Notes: generated from the letters alone by a model not told the origin. DNA of 64,000 nt from JAPPOI01 sp028818055 (GCA_965267405.1 OZ253954.1:1-64000), one strand, 5' to 3'; counted from the stretch's first letter, positions 52,201 through 61,247 are shown. Program-made: numbers and translations.

Positions 52201-52576
52201 TGAGTTTCGCACGGACAGAATTCAGTGCGGCCAAAACCGGGCCGGACGTTTCTTTCAAAAGCACGTTTTCCAGAATGACTTCGGGTGTTCCGTTAGCGCC
52301 AAGCGAAACCCGCACGTGATTCAATGAAACGCCCGCCTGCCCCATTCTGTCGTTAACCGCCCGCTCAATCTCGGCGCGTGCCATCTCTGGCAAAGGAATT
52401 GACCGGTCGCTAAACGCCAGTGCGGCAAAAAACAAAACCACTGAGGCCAGCAATAATGTAGGGACAAGACCCGCACCCATCCGGTGGTGTCTTGGCTTCT
52501 TCGTCTTTTTTTCAAGCGGTGGATTTTCAGGTGAACTTTCCACCTGCTCCACCGGTTCCTTTTCGGTATCAGCCAT
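49229..52576 (-). CDS. Large AsmA-like/DUF3971-type envelope protein
   Basis: About 1115 residues, one N-terminal transmembrane helix (about 35-55), the rest periplasmic and beta-rich with repeated 'VDGxVxL' type strands. It resembles the AsmA/TamB/YhdP superfamily, whose long beta-taco grooves move phospholipid between inner and outer membranes; the C-terminal part (IENMRLRKAPAMADLLDAISVVGLIDQLAGPGILFDKIDG) matches the AsmA-like end. The start may be ATG 52576 or ATG 52600 (MRLKVSNR-). Divergent from bcp; queA follows. Confidence 0.82.
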   Translation of the reverse strand: MADTEKEPVEQVESSPENPPLEKKTKKPRHHRMGAGLVPTLLLASVVLFFAALAFSDRSIPLPEMARAEIERAVNDRMGQAGVSLNHVRVSLGANGTPEVILENVLLKETSGPVLAALNSVRAKLSLGAVLQGQLEPESITLDGAEITLRRASDGGLSIQTSGQGADDPEQLQNASDNVSSVADQVSEFLAADAFRQLQSITAENLVLSVEDARTGRIWQATNARSVLRRNAEGFTVSATSDVFNGTDELAEVQLSVDFNEATGRTILGAQVADMPAGDIALQSPVLSWLGVLDAPISGAVRAEYNDDASLVSLAGTLDIAAGSLAPDESLDPQSFESARAYFSFNPERQRMEFSELALQSERFTLSATGYAYLSELENGWPNAFLGQFNVESTRLDAEGVFENPVELTDLRADMKLTLEPFVIHFGQVAVPQPLGNVTANAKIEAKPDGWHVALDAATPEIAPETVIAYWPLNESVETRRWLVENVKAGRIFNTSASVRKRPDEKPEFAAIFDFEDANVRFMDHMPFALNGAGRGVLEKQEFSLFVHRGTVEAKDGGTLDGAGTVFAVSDIRRKPSIGKIDLRAKGSLTAALSVLNNRPIELLRRANRGLDIASGDVDVFAEIALPLKKRVLNSDVVYDVKADIRNSRSATIVDGRVLTSGSLKLAANPNEVRISGPMNLDGVPVSATWSQPLNIEGSGSVVSGTVALSNEALSVFDIPLPADMVGGRGLANFSMRIPPDGPPELELSSDLAGVGLDIGGLGWSKARSQPGTLRVVADLGASPDIKTLALSANGLDLVGRMRIDEQGTLGPVTFDRVVLDDWLDVQAEITPRGDVGSPAISVTGGRVDLRQLPDGTNGSQSGGARDQSPINFNLDSLVVSEGLQFAPLNGRIDPISTQGLSGTFTGRLNGRTTMNGILAPSNGRTAVRLTSDSAAGVLADAGLTPNARDGTFDIVLRPVAGAENGTYDGQFTIENMRLRKAPAMADLLDAISVVGLIDQLAGPGILFDKIDGSFRLTPERLTLRNAAAVGASLGVSANGVYDISSKQLDIAGVISPIYFVNAIGSVVSRRGEGLFGFNYRMTGPASSPNVGVNPLSIFTPGIFRDLFRRPPPTE

Positions 52577-52673
52577 GCGATTGGATACCTTTAGCCTCAT
52601 TGAGGGTTTATTCTGTGACTTTGCGCCCTAAAACCCTTTTTGTTGTTGTTACATATCGAACCGAGGACCTCAA

Positions 52674-53135
52674 ATGACGCTTGTTGGAAAAACCGCTCCC
52701 GATTTCACTCTTCCTCGCGACGGAGGAGGCTCTTTGACCTTGTCGGAGCAGAAACCCAAAGCTGTTGTTCTTTACTTTTACCCGAAAGACGACACATCGG
52801 GCTGCACCAAGGAAGCGATTGGGTTCACAGAAGCCAAAGCTGACTTCGACAAAGCCGGTGCCGTTATTGTCGGAGTTTCAAAAGACACCGTCGCAAAGCA
52901 CGACAAATTCATTGCCAAGTACGAACTGGACGTTGCTCTGGTCTCAGACGAAGACGGAGAAGTGTGCGAAGCCTATGGAACGTGGGTTGAAAAGAGCATG
53001 TACGGCAAAAAGTACATGGGTATCGAGCGCAGCACTTTTCTGATTGATGGCAACGGTCAAGTCATTCAGGAGTGGCGGAAAGTCAAAGTACCTGGACACG
53101 TAGAAGCGGTGTTGGAAGCAGTACGTTCTCTTTGA
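52674..53135 (+). CDS. bcp: Peroxiredoxin, Bcp/PrxQ type, one-Cys form
   Basis: 153 residues. The peroxidatic Cys44 lies in DTSGCTKEA with the usual Pro-X-Thr-like context YPKDDTSGC. Residue 49, the site of the E. coli Bcp resolving Cys, is Ile, and the only other Cys is 98. So either the enzyme works as one-Cys or Cys98 resolves. It reduces hydroperoxides with thioredoxin or glutaredoxin as likely donor. GAGG lies before the ATG. Upstream of the DUF455 gene on the same strand. Confidence 0.95.
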   Translation: MTLVGKTAPDFTLPRDGGGSLTLSEQKPKAVVLYFYPKDDTSGCTKEAIGFTEAKADFDKAGAVIVGVSKDTVAKHDKFIAKYELDVALVSDEDGEVCEAYGTWVEKSMYGKKYMGIERSTFLIDGNGQVIQEWRKVKVPGHVEAVLEAVRSL

Positions 53136-53179
53136 ACCAAAACGGAATGGCAGGCACTGTTAAAACGAAGGACTCGACC

Positions 53180-53992
53180 TTGCATTTGACCCTTGCTGAG
53201 ATGGCGACGCAGGTTCTCACCACAGCGGATGGCAGAGAGAAAACCGCTTTGAGCCGTGACTTCGCGAGGCAATGGTTTGCCGCACGTCAGTCCGGCGAAG
53301 AGATAACCGTCGGCACTTCATCGCCGCCTCTCAGACCTTCACGTCCAGAAAAGCCTGAGCTTCTTAGCCCGCGCGATGTGCCGAAGAGGAAACCGGGAAC
53401 CGAGGCGGGTCGCATCGCATTACTGCACGCGGTTGCTCACATTGAACTGAACGCTGTCGACCTTCACTGGGATATCATCGCGCGGTTTGGGCACGTCGAA
53501 ATGCCAATCGGGTACTATGACGATTGGGTGAAAGCGGCTGACGAAGAAAGCAAACATTTCAATCTTGTATCAGACTGTCTTGAAGCAATGGGCAGTTGGT
53601 ATGGCGCTGTTCCTGCGCACGCTGGCATGTGGCGGGCTGCCGAAGATACTTGCGAGGACTTGAAAGGGCGGTTGGCCGTCGTGCCGATGGTGCTGGAAGC
53701 CCGCGGGCTGGATGTAACTCCCGGGATGATACAAATTTTCAAAACCGCGAAAGATCATCGGGCCGTCGAGGCATTGGAAACCATCTACGCGGAAGAAGTC
53801 GGCCATGTCGCCTACGGATCGAAGTGGTTTCACTTCCTCTGTGGCCGCGAGAACATTGATCCCAAGCCCGAATTCCACCGATTGGTTCGAAAGTACTTCA
53901 AAGGCGGCTTGAAGCCACCTTTCAACGAAGAGAAACGTGCTGAGGCTGGTTTGCCGCCAGATTTTTACTGGCCTCTCACGGAAAATACCTGA
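53180..53992 (+). CDS. DUF455 ferritin-like protein
   Basis: About 270 residues. Helical, with the ferritin-like metal-ligand pattern: EAGRIALLHAVAHIELNAVDLHWD (Glu, His), DEESKHFNLVSD (Glu, His) and YAEEVGHVAYGSKWF (Glu, His). The family (DUF455) is distantly related to MiaE-type oxygenases; function unknown. I chose TTG 53180 since AAGGA lies seven bases upstream and the family usually starts with a few residues before LAEMATQVLTTADG; ATG 53147 is the next candidate. Follows bcp after 44 bp. Confidence 0.8.
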   Translation: MHLTLAEMATQVLTTADGREKTALSRDFARQWFAARQSGEEITVGTSSPPLRPSRPEKPELLSPRDVPKRKPGTEAGRIALLHAVAHIELNAVDLHWDIIARFGHVEMPIGYYDDWVKAADEESKHFNLVSDCLEAMGSWYGAVPAHAGMWRAAEDTCEDLKGRLAVVPMVLEARGLDVTPGMIQIFKTAKDHRAVEALETIYAEEVGHVAYGSKWFHFLCGRENIDPKPEFHRLVRKYFKGGLKPPFNEEKRAEAGLPPDFYWPLTENT

Positions 53993-54094
53993 TTTTCGGC
54001 AGGTCTTTGCCAGTTTTCGCTTCAAAATGAAGGGGGTTGGATCAATCGCACCACGACGGTTGCGCGACATATCCACAGCCGTTAACACTCTTCC

Positions 54095-55471
54095 ATGCAT
54101 GTTGGGGGACATGCAATCGACCTGGGGAAACAGTTTGGGACAGACGCTTTGAAGCCTTCGTTTGCCTCTCGCCTTCGCATGGCATTTGATCGGACTTTTC
54201 CGGAACAACGCCTGTTTATTAGATCGGACACCGAAACGCGGTTTATCCGGTTAAGCCCGATGACACAGTTTGTGGGTCTCGCCGGTTGTGCGCTTTTGGT
54301 TGGCTGGACGATCATTTCGTCTGCCATACTATTTATGCACGGCCTTGGTGCAGGAGATCTCCGTGAGCAGGCCCTTCGCGATCAGGCCGTTTACGAGAAG
54401 CGCTTGAACGATCTCGCCGCTGAAAGAAACATTCGGGCTGAAGAAGCCGCCAAGGCGCAGGAACGCTTCTCGACCGCACTGGCTGAAGTATCGGCGATGC
54501 AATCGAGACTTCTGGCATCTGAAGAACGCCGTCGCGAGCTTGAAACCGGGATCGACGTTATTCAGACGACATTGCAAAGCGTTATGAAAGAACGCGACAT
54601 GTCACGGTTGGAAAATTCGACCTTGCTTGCGCGCCTGGAAGAGACCGAAGCCGCGACGCCCGAAGTTGCGGAACTGGCCGATCTGGAAAGCACCATCGAT
54701 GCTCTGACGGTCGCGCTGAGCGACTTGGCGACCACGCGCGATAAAATGACAACGTATGTGGAAGAAGCCGAAACGACGCTCGAACAAGTCGCAATGGACA
54801 GCAAGCTTGAAGCCGAACGGAACGAGCGCATCTTCGGGCAGATCGAAGACGCCGTCACAACATCGCTTGAGCCGATCGACAATATGTTCACTTCAGTTGG
54901 GCTTCCGACCGACAGCATTCTTGAGCAAGTCCGCCGCAGTTATTCCGGCCAAGGCGGTCCTTTGACACCAATTCGCTTCACAACCTCGGGCGATACCGAG
55001 CTGGATCCAGTCACCGAACGCGCAAACGAAGTCTTGCTTCAGTTGGATCAGCTTAACCTCTACCGGATCGCTGCAGAGAAGCTTCCGTTCGGGTTTCCGG
55101 TAAAAGGCAGCTACAGAAGCACCTCCGGGTTTGGACCTCGATGGGGACGGATGCATGAAGGGCATGATTGGGCTGGCCCAACCGGCACGCCAATCCATGC
55201 AACAGCAGACGGTGTTGTGGTGCACGCGAGCCGACAGTCAGGATATGGTAACCTTATCAAGATAAAGCATGATTTCGGTTTTGAGACCCGGTATGCACAC
55301 TTGTCAAAAATCCGCGTAAAGGTCGGTCAAAGGGTCTCGCGCGGCGAGCGTATCGGTGATATGGGGAACACCGGACGTTCAACGGGCACCCACCTCCACT
55401 ATGAAGTGCGCGTTGGCGGTAAAGCCGTAAATCCTTTGAAATACATCAAGGCAGCAAGAGATGTTTTCTAA
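54095..55471 (+). CDS. M23 family peptidoglycan endopeptidase with coiled coil (LmdC-like)
   Basis: About 458 residues. One transmembrane helix (about 60-82), a long coiled coil (about 85-260, rich in Glu/Ala/Leu), and a LytM/M23 domain at the C-terminus (about 350-450) with HEGHDWAGPTGTPIHA and the HLHYEV His pair. The Zn ligands look complete, so it should cleave cross-links. Gene start is unsure: ATG 54095 lacks a Shine-Dalgarno, and TTG 54149 would fit related proteins that begin near LRMAFDRTFPE. Overlaps the bactofilin gene by 11 bases. Confidence 0.9.
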   Translation: MHVGGHAIDLGKQFGTDALKPSFASRLRMAFDRTFPEQRLFIRSDTETRFIRLSPMTQFVGLAGCALLVGWTIISSAILFMHGLGAGDLREQALRDQAVYEKRLNDLAAERNIRAEEAAKAQERFSTALAEVSAMQSRLLASEERRRELETGIDVIQTTLQSVMKERDMSRLENSTLLARLEETEAATPEVAELADLESTIDALTVALSDLATTRDKMTTYVEEAETTLEQVAMDSKLEAERNERIFGQIEDAVTTSLEPIDNMFTSVGLPTDSILEQVRRSYSGQGGPLTPIRFTTSGDTELDPVTERANEVLLQLDQLNLYRIAAEKLPFGFPVKGSYRSTSGFGPRWGRMHEGHDWAGPTGTPIHATADGVVVHASRQSGYGNLIKIKHDFGFETRYAHLSKIRVKVGQRVSRGERIGDMGNTGRSTGTHLHYEVRVGGKAVNPLKYIKAARDVF

Positions 55472-55973
55472 AAGCAAAATCAATGAGCCCGGCCCCAAAA
55501 CAGGGGATGAGGCTCAATCCACCGACAAAAAGGCCCCTGATATGAACCAGACAAAGTCGAGCACTGAATTTACAGCTTCTGCTCCTAAGGCGAAGCCCCC
55601 TGCATCTGTACTTTCCGCAGACTTGACGATCACCGGCAACATCAAAACTACCGGCGATATCAACATCGAAGGCAATGTTGAGGGTGACATCCGCGCCCAT
55701 CTTTTGACAGTTGGCGAAGGCGCTACCGTTAAGGGTGAGTGCATTGCAGACGACGTCGTTGTGAATGGCCGCGTTGTCGGCAAAGTCCGCGGCCTTAAAG
55801 TGCGCCTGACATCGACCGCACGCGTCGAAGGCGACATCATCCACAAGACAATCGCGATTGAATCCGGTGCACACTTTGAAGGTTCGGTTCAACGTCAGGA
55901 AGACCCACTGAACTCAGGCAAGTCAGCGGTTCCATCGGCTGCTCCAAAGCCAGCTGAACCAGCTAAAGCCTGA
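55461..55973 (+). CDS. Bactofilin
   Basis: 170 residues. A Pro/Lys/Ala-rich N-terminus leads into the DUF583 beta-helix (about 50-140): SADLTITGNIKTTGDINIEGNVEGDIRAHLLTVGEGATVKGE with regular 5-6 residue coils, then a Pro/Ala-rich tail. Bactofilins self-assemble into membrane-attached filaments without nucleotide. It starts within the M23 gene, so the two are translationally coupled, matching the bactofilin-LmdC pair that drives localised cell-wall growth in stalked relatives such as Hyphomonas. Followed by a terminator-like hairpin. Confidence 0.93.
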   Translation: MFSKSKINEPGPKTGDEAQSTDKKAPDMNQTKSSTEFTASAPKAKPPASVLSADLTITGNIKTTGDINIEGNVEGDIRAHLLTVGEGATVKGECIADDVVVNGRVVGKVRGLKVRLTSTARVEGDIIHKTIAIESGAHFEGSVQRQEDPLNSGKSAVPSAAPKPAEPAKA

Positions 55974-55991
55974 TCAAGACTTGAAACGCAA

Positions 55992-56024
55992 GAACGCCCG
56001 TGGAGCATTTGCCCGCGGGCGTTC
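55992..56024 (+). terminator. Terminator-like hairpin after the bactofilin gene
   Basis: GAACGCCCG (55992-56000) pairs with CGGGCGTTC (56016-56024) around a 15-base loop, followed by a weak T stretch (GTATTTT). Nine GC-rich pairs, 18 bases after the stop codon. Likely the end of the M23-bactofilin transcript. Confidence 0.7.
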
Positions 56025-56069
56025 GTATTTTCAGAGACAGCCGTCATCTTGGGACGCACCAATTAGCCA

Positions 56070-57518
56070 ATGACGCCGTCCCCATTACATCCATATCCAA
56101 CAACGCCCGATCGCCAAAAGTGGTCGCTAATCGCGGCGACACTGGTGTCTGCGCTTGGCTTCATCGATGGGTCGGTAATTTCGATTGCTACCCCGATGAT
56201 CCGCGAAAGCCTTGGGGCTACGCTTGTCCAATCACTCTGGTTCTCAAGCGCCTATATGCTGCCAGTGGCGGCTCTCATTCTCGTGGCCGGTGCGGCGGGC
56301 GATAAGTTTGGCATAAACCGGATAACTCTGATCGGTATTGTCATATTCTTGATTGGAGCCATTGCTTCATCGGCGTCGCCCACGCCTGAGATTTTCATTG
56401 TTAACAGATTGATCACAGGAACCGGCGCCGGTCTGATGATACCGGGTGCTTTGGCATTGATAGCGCGAGCATATCCAACAGAAACACGCGGCCGCGCCAT
56501 CGGAATCTGGGCGGCGGCGTCGGCAATACTCACTGCGCTCGGCCCCTTGATTGCAGGCGCGCTTCTCTCGACCAATTGGGACAACGCTTGGCGGTTTATT
56601 TTTGCAGTTAACCTGCCGATTGGGTTGATAGCGATCTACATACTGACGCAGAAACTTGGTCGCGACCGACCGATTGCCGAGAGGGATTTGGATTGGCTGG
56701 GCGCAATACTCATCGTCGCGGCCTTGGGTGCAACAGCGTTCTCACTGAGCCGCTTTGGCCAATCCGATGTCCGATTATACCCATACGTTGTGCTGGCGGT
56801 GGTCGCGACACTTGCGTTTGTTTTTTGGGAAGCGCGGACGCCGCATCCAATGTTGCCGATTGAACTTCTTAGGCGGCGCGCGTTTGCCGTTGCAAACATC
56901 ATCACGTTTTGCCTGTACTTCTCGCTGTCCGCGATGATGTTTTACTTGCCGATGACAGTCATTTCAGCCTGGGGTGTAAGCCCCTTGGCAGCGGCGATTT
57001 CTTTCGCGCCTTTGTCAATTTTCATTGGTCTTTTGTCATCACGGATCGGAAGATTGTCTGATCGGATCGGTCCCCGTCCCATCATTGCCGCAGGGTCCTT
57101 GCTGGCTGCGGTCGCATTCGTCGCAATGGCGATCACCGTTCCCGAACGTAATTTTTGGGGCATTGTCGTACCGCTCAACGCGGCACTAGGCATCGGCATG
57201 GCTTTTATCGTTGGTCCACTTTCGACAAGCGTCATGGACGCTGTATCAGAGCCACAGATGGGTACGGCGTCAGGGGTAAACAATGCGGTCAGCCGCATGT
57301 CCGGACTGATGGCCGTCGCTGGCATGGGTTCGGTCGCGGCACTGGCTTACAATGCAGCAGGCGGGACACTGAGTTACGGCGCAATCGGGCAAACCGAGTT
57401 GCACCTTGAAGCGGTCGATGCCGGGTTTCAGGCGGTCATTTGGACGACCGCTGGTCTGTCGGTACTTTCGGCATTACTGGCGCTGTTTGGGTTGCCTGCC
57501 AGAAAGGCAGCTGACTAG
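56070..57518 (+). CDS. MFS drug/solute exporter, DHA2 (14-TMS) type
   Basis: 482 residues with about fourteen hydrophobic helices. Start TPSPLHPYPTTPDRQKWSLIAATLVSALGFIDGSVISIATPMI is the DHA2 helix-1 pattern, and ALIARAYPTETRGRAIGIWAAASAILTALGPLIAGAL is the motif C region of antiporters. Substrate unknown. No Shine-Dalgarno before ATG. No regulator adjacent. Convergent with prfB, stops overlapping at CTAG. Confidence 0.9.
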   Translation: MTPSPLHPYPTTPDRQKWSLIAATLVSALGFIDGSVISIATPMIRESLGATLVQSLWFSSAYMLPVAALILVAGAAGDKFGINRITLIGIVIFLIGAIASSASPTPEIFIVNRLITGTGAGLMIPGALALIARAYPTETRGRAIGIWAAASAILTALGPLIAGALLSTNWDNAWRFIFAVNLPIGLIAIYILTQKLGRDRPIAERDLDWLGAILIVAALGATAFSLSRFGQSDVRLYPYVVLAVVATLAFVFWEARTPHPMLPIELLRRRAFAVANIITFCLYFSLSAMMFYLPMTVISAWGVSPLAAAISFAPLSIFIGLLSSRIGRLSDRIGPRPIIAAGSLLAAVAFVAMAITVPERNFWGIVVPLNAALGIGMAFIVGPLSTSVMDAVSEPQMGTASGVNNAVSRMSGLMAVAGMGSVAALAYNAAGGTLSYGAIGQTELHLEAVDAGFQAVIWTTAGLSVLSALLALFGLPARKAAD

Positions 57519-58642
57519 TCTTCCGCCTGCGCTTCGTCCCGCTTCATGCCTGACACGCCCATCGCAAGCGTGGCGGCCATGAAGGCATCCAGATCACCGT
57601 CTAGCACACCAGCCGTGTCAGATGTTTCATGTCCTGTACGCAGGTCTTTCACCATCTGATAGGGCTGCAGAACATAGGATCGGATTTGGTTGCCCCACCC
57701 TGCGTCGCCCTTGTTCTCGTGCGCTTCCTGAATTGACGCAGTCCGTTTTTCGAGCTCCATTTGATAAAGACGAGACTTCAACGCCTTCATCGCAATGTCT
57801 CGGTTCTGGTGCTGAGATTTTTCCGAACTAGTCACCACGATGTTCGTTGGAATGTGCGTAATCCGAACCGCCGAGTCCGTGGTGTTCACGTGCTGACCTC
57901 CGGCCCCGGAAGACCGATAGGTGTCGATGCGAATATCAGCCGGATTTACTTCGATTTCGATGTTATCGTCGACGACCGGGTACACCCAGACACTGGAAAA
58001 CGACGTGTGCCGGCGAGCTGAACTGTCAAATGGGCTTATTCGAACAAGGCGATGAACGCCGGATTCAGATTTCAGCCAACCATAGGCATTTGGACCGGAT
58101 ATTTTGTAGGCAGCCGACTTGATGCCCGCCTCTTCGCCCGCGCTTTCAGACTGTAGCTCAACTTTGTAGCCGTGCTTCTCAGCCCATCGCACGTACATCC
58201 GCGCCAGCATTGATGCCCAATCGCAGCTTTCAGTTCCTCCGGCCCCGGAGTTGATCTCCAGGAACGTATCATTGCCGTCTGCTTCGCCATCCAGCAGCGC
58301 TTCGATCTCAGCCTGTGCAGCCCTTTCTTCCAGCGCCTTGATGCCCGCCTCGGCTTCCTTAACAACTTCGTCGTCGCCTTCCATCTCGCCCAGTTCAATA
58401 AGCTCGATATTGTCCGAAAGCTCTTGCTTCATCGACCCGTAACGATCCATCGCGTCGACCAACATTTGCCGGTCTCGCATCAGCTTCTGGGCTTTTTCAG
58501 GATCATCCCAAAGGTTGGGATCTTCAACGCGCGCGTTGAATTCCTCCAGACGATGTTCAGCCGTGTCCCAATCCATACGCTGCGCCAGCAGTGCGAGCGA
58601 TTTTTCGATGGCGGCCACCGTATTTTCGATGTCGGCACGCAT
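57515..58642 (-). CDS. prfB: Peptide chain release factor 2
   Basis: About 375 residues. Recognises UGA and UAA stop codons. SPF tripeptide at 203-205, GGQ at 248-250 (SSGAGGQHVNTTDSAVRITH region). The frame is continuous with no in-frame stop in the first 60 codons, so the programmed +1 frameshift of E. coli prfB is not used. ATG 58642 is preferred; three codons upstream are also open. Preceded on the same strand by mrcA after 73 bp. Confidence 0.97.
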   Translation of the reverse strand: MRADIENTVAAIEKSLALLAQRMDWDTAEHRLEEFNARVEDPNLWDDPEKAQKLMRDRQMLVDAMDRYGSMKQELSDNIELIELGEMEGDDEVVKEAEAGIKALEERAAQAEIEALLDGEADGNDTFLEINSGAGGTESCDWASMLARMYVRWAEKHGYKVELQSESAGEEAGIKSAAYKISGPNAYGWLKSESGVHRLVRISPFDSSARRHTSFSSVWVYPVVDDNIEIEVNPADIRIDTYRSSGAGGQHVNTTDSAVRITHIPTNIVVTSSEKSQHQNRDIAMKALKSRLYQMELEKRTASIQEAHENKGDAGWGNQIRSYVLQPYQMVKDLRTGHETSDTAGVLDGDLDAFMAATLAMGVSGMKRDEAQAED

Positions 58643-58715
58643 GGCGCACACTCCGATTGGTCACGTGTCGGCGGGTGATAACAACGCCCACCCGCAGCTT
58701 CAAGTCAGGGTCAGG

Positions 58716-61247
58716 TTAATACAAGCCACCCGAGGATATTTCGCCAGCAGTAGCTTGTTTTGGAATGACAACCGTTTGGCCAGTCGAGGTTTCGATTGAC
58801 TGGCCCGTATTGTCGACAAGTTCCGTATCCGTGAAGAGCGGAAGATCCGATCCCATGGCAAATCCACCGTCAAAGGCAATCCCAAAGACAGGCTGTTCGC
58901 CTTCGCGGAAGTATTCCGCCACAACGTTTTCTCCAAAAGCTGTGTTTGGAAGACGTGCGCCGTTGAAACGGTCGATTTTGATGAACTGGCCGCCCGGCGG
59001 GATCGCAAACCGACCACCGCCATACTTTTCGACCGCCTTCTCCATGAACTTCTGAAAGACCGGACCGCAAAGATCACCACCTGACGCGCCGCGACCAAGC
59101 GACTTGGGCAAGTCATAGCCAATGTAGCAACCTGCCGCGATGTTCGACGTGAATCCGACGAACCAGACGTCTTTGGCGTCGTTGGTGGTGCCGGTTTTGC
59201 CAGCAGTTGGAACACCGAGATTTACGGTACGCGCCGCGGTGCCCCGTTCGACGACGCCTTGCATCATTGACGTCAGTTGGTAGGCAGTTATCGGGTCCAT
59301 GACCCGCTGGCGCGAAGACGTAATCCTTGGCAGTTCGCCTTCCTGTAGGCTTTGTCGCCCACAGCCAACACAATCCCGATCATCGTGTCGATAGACCGTT
59401 GTTCCCCATCGATCCTGGACGCGATCTACCAGTGTTGGCTGAACGCGCTCACCGCCGTTGGCAAACATCGCATATGCTGCAACCATCCGGTAAAGTGTTG
59501 TCTCTTGAGACCCAAGCGAGTTGGCAAGGAACGGCTGCATTCGATCGTAAACGCCGAAGCGCTCAGCGTATCCAGCGACCGTCGGCATGCCGACTTCCTC
59601 GGCCAAACGCACAGTCATCAGGTTTCGCGATCGCTCGATCCCTGTGCGCAATGGCGTTGGGCCGTAAAACTGATTTGAGGCGTTCTTAGGCCGCCAGACG
59701 CGTCCGCCGCCAACATCAACTTCGATCGGTGCATCAATGATGATTGTGGCCGGGCTGAACCCGCTGTCGAGCGCCGCCGCATATACGAATGGCTTGAAGG
59801 AAGAACCTGGCTGCCGAGTGGCTTGAGTCGCACGGTTGAACACCGAGTTCTGGTACGAATACCCGCCCTGCATCGCAATAACACGACCGTTGTTGACGTC
59901 CATTGCCATGAACGCCCCCTGAATTTCGGGCAATTGGCGCAATGAAAACACCGGATCTTCGTTTGTCCCGCCTTCATGGCGAACATGGATGACCTCACCA
60001 ACTTCGAGGATATCACGTGCCCTGCTCGCTCCATTGACCCAACCAAGGTCGTCCGGCGTGATCCAATGTCCGTCTGCTCCATCGGCCCAGCCTTCGACAC
60101 CAACTCTGGCTGAGCTGTCGCCAACGCTTAGTACGACGGCCGGGTACCAGTCCGGCACATCTCGGGAGACGTCAGCATCGGACAACGCTGCCCGCCATGC
60201 AGGTGCGCCATCTACCTCGCCTTCCAGACTGGACGCTTCCAAGATAACGCCTGTACCGCGCCACTCACCTTTTTCGCGGTCATAACTTTCAAGCGACTCT
60301 CGCAATGCTTCCGCTGCGATAAGCTGCATTTCAGGATCGACCGTAGCACGGACCGTAAGTCCGGCGCTTTTGAAACCAGCGTCACCAAAGTCACGCGACA
60401 GTTGCCGCCGAATTTCGTCTGTGAAGTAATCTCGTGGCGGTAACTTTTTTCGGAATGCTTCGAAGTCGCCAGCTTGGACGGTCAGCAATGGCGCGACACG
60501 CGCTTCTTCATACTCTTCGTTATTCAGATACCCGTTTTGCCACATCTCGCGCAGCACGAAATTGCGTCGGGTTATGGCGCGCTCTTCCTGTAAAACCGGA
60601 TGGTAGTCATAGGGTGCCTTTGGCAAGGCCGCCAAATAAGCCGCATCCTGCGCCGTCAGGTCGGCCAGATTCTTGTTGAAGTACGTCTGGGACGCAGCCG
60701 CGACACCGAATGAGCGGAAACCAAGATCGATTTCGTTCAAATAGATTTCGAGAATCTTGTCGCGCGAGAGCGAGTTGACCATTCGATTGGCAAGGATGAT
60801 TTCCTTCAGCTTTCGGTCGATAGTGCGCTCACCACCTAGGAAGCTGATCTTTGCGACCTGCTGCGGAATAGTAGAAGCACCGCGAATGGACTGACCGCGG
60901 CTTTGAACCGCCTCATAGATCGCGGCGGCAATACCGCGCAAATCGAAACCCTGGTGTTCGTAGAAGTTCTTATCTTCCGCCGATATGAACGCATGCTTCA
61001 CAAGGTCTGGGATTTCTTCCGCCGGTGCATATATCCGCCGTTCTTCGGCGAATTCGTCGATGATGCGGCCTTCCGTGGAATAGATACGGCTAATCGTAGG
61101 AGGCAGATAATCTGCCAAGCTTTCATGGTCCGGCAGGTCTTTGCCGTAAGCAAAGAATATGGCGCCGACACCAATGGCGACCATCACCAGACCCAGTGTG
61201 ATCATACTGAAAACTGCGCCAAAGAACGAAAACACGAACCGTGTCAC
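58716..61247 (-). CDS. mrcA: Penicillin-binding protein 1A (bifunctional)
   Basis: 843 residues. One N-terminal transmembrane helix (about 8-35), a GT51 transglycosylase domain with the catalytic Glu91 in FISAEDKNFYEHQG, and a transpeptidase domain with the SSFKPFVYAAAL SxxK motif, RSRNLMTVRLA SxN motif and GKTGTTND KTG motif. Synthesises and cross-links peptidoglycan. Followed by prfB; preceded by the amidase gene after 109 bp. Confidence 0.96.
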   Translation of the reverse strand: MTRFVFSFFGAVFSMITLGLVMVAIGVGAIFFAYGKDLPDHESLADYLPPTISRIYSTEGRIIDEFAEERRIYAPAEEIPDLVKHAFISAEDKNFYEHQGFDLRGIAAAIYEAVQSRGQSIRGASTIPQQVAKISFLGGERTIDRKLKEIILANRMVNSLSRDKILEIYLNEIDLGFRSFGVAAASQTYFNKNLADLTAQDAAYLAALPKAPYDYHPVLQEERAITRRNFVLREMWQNGYLNNEEYEEARVAPLLTVQAGDFEAFRKKLPPRDYFTDEIRRQLSRDFGDAGFKSAGLTVRATVDPEMQLIAAEALRESLESYDREKGEWRGTGVILEASSLEGEVDGAPAWRAALSDADVSRDVPDWYPAVVLSVGDSSARVGVEGWADGADGHWITPDDLGWVNGASRARDILEVGEVIHVRHEGGTNEDPVFSLRQLPEIQGAFMAMDVNNGRVIAMQGGYSYQNSVFNRATQATRQPGSSFKPFVYAAALDSGFSPATIIIDAPIEVDVGGGRVWRPKNASNQFYGPTPLRTGIERSRNLMTVRLAEEVGMPTVAGYAERFGVYDRMQPFLANSLGSQETTLYRMVAAYAMFANGGERVQPTLVDRVQDRWGTTVYRHDDRDCVGCGRQSLQEGELPRITSSRQRVMDPITAYQLTSMMQGVVERGTAARTVNLGVPTAGKTGTTNDAKDVWFVGFTSNIAAGCYIGYDLPKSLGRGASGGDLCGPVFQKFMEKAVEKYGGGRFAIPPGGQFIKIDRFNGARLPNTAFGENVVAEYFREGEQPVFGIAFDGGFAMGSDLPLFTDTELVDNTGQSIETSTGQTVVIPKQATAGEISSGGLY

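Noticed and set aside
57515..58642. Programmed frameshift in prfB
   Set aside because: No in-frame stop in the first codons and the reading frame is continuous through SPF and GGQ motifs.
58671..58695. GCGGGTG...CACCCGC hairpin between mrcA and prfB as a terminator
   Set aside because: No T run follows on either strand; probably chance in a GC-rich gap, or a leader structure.
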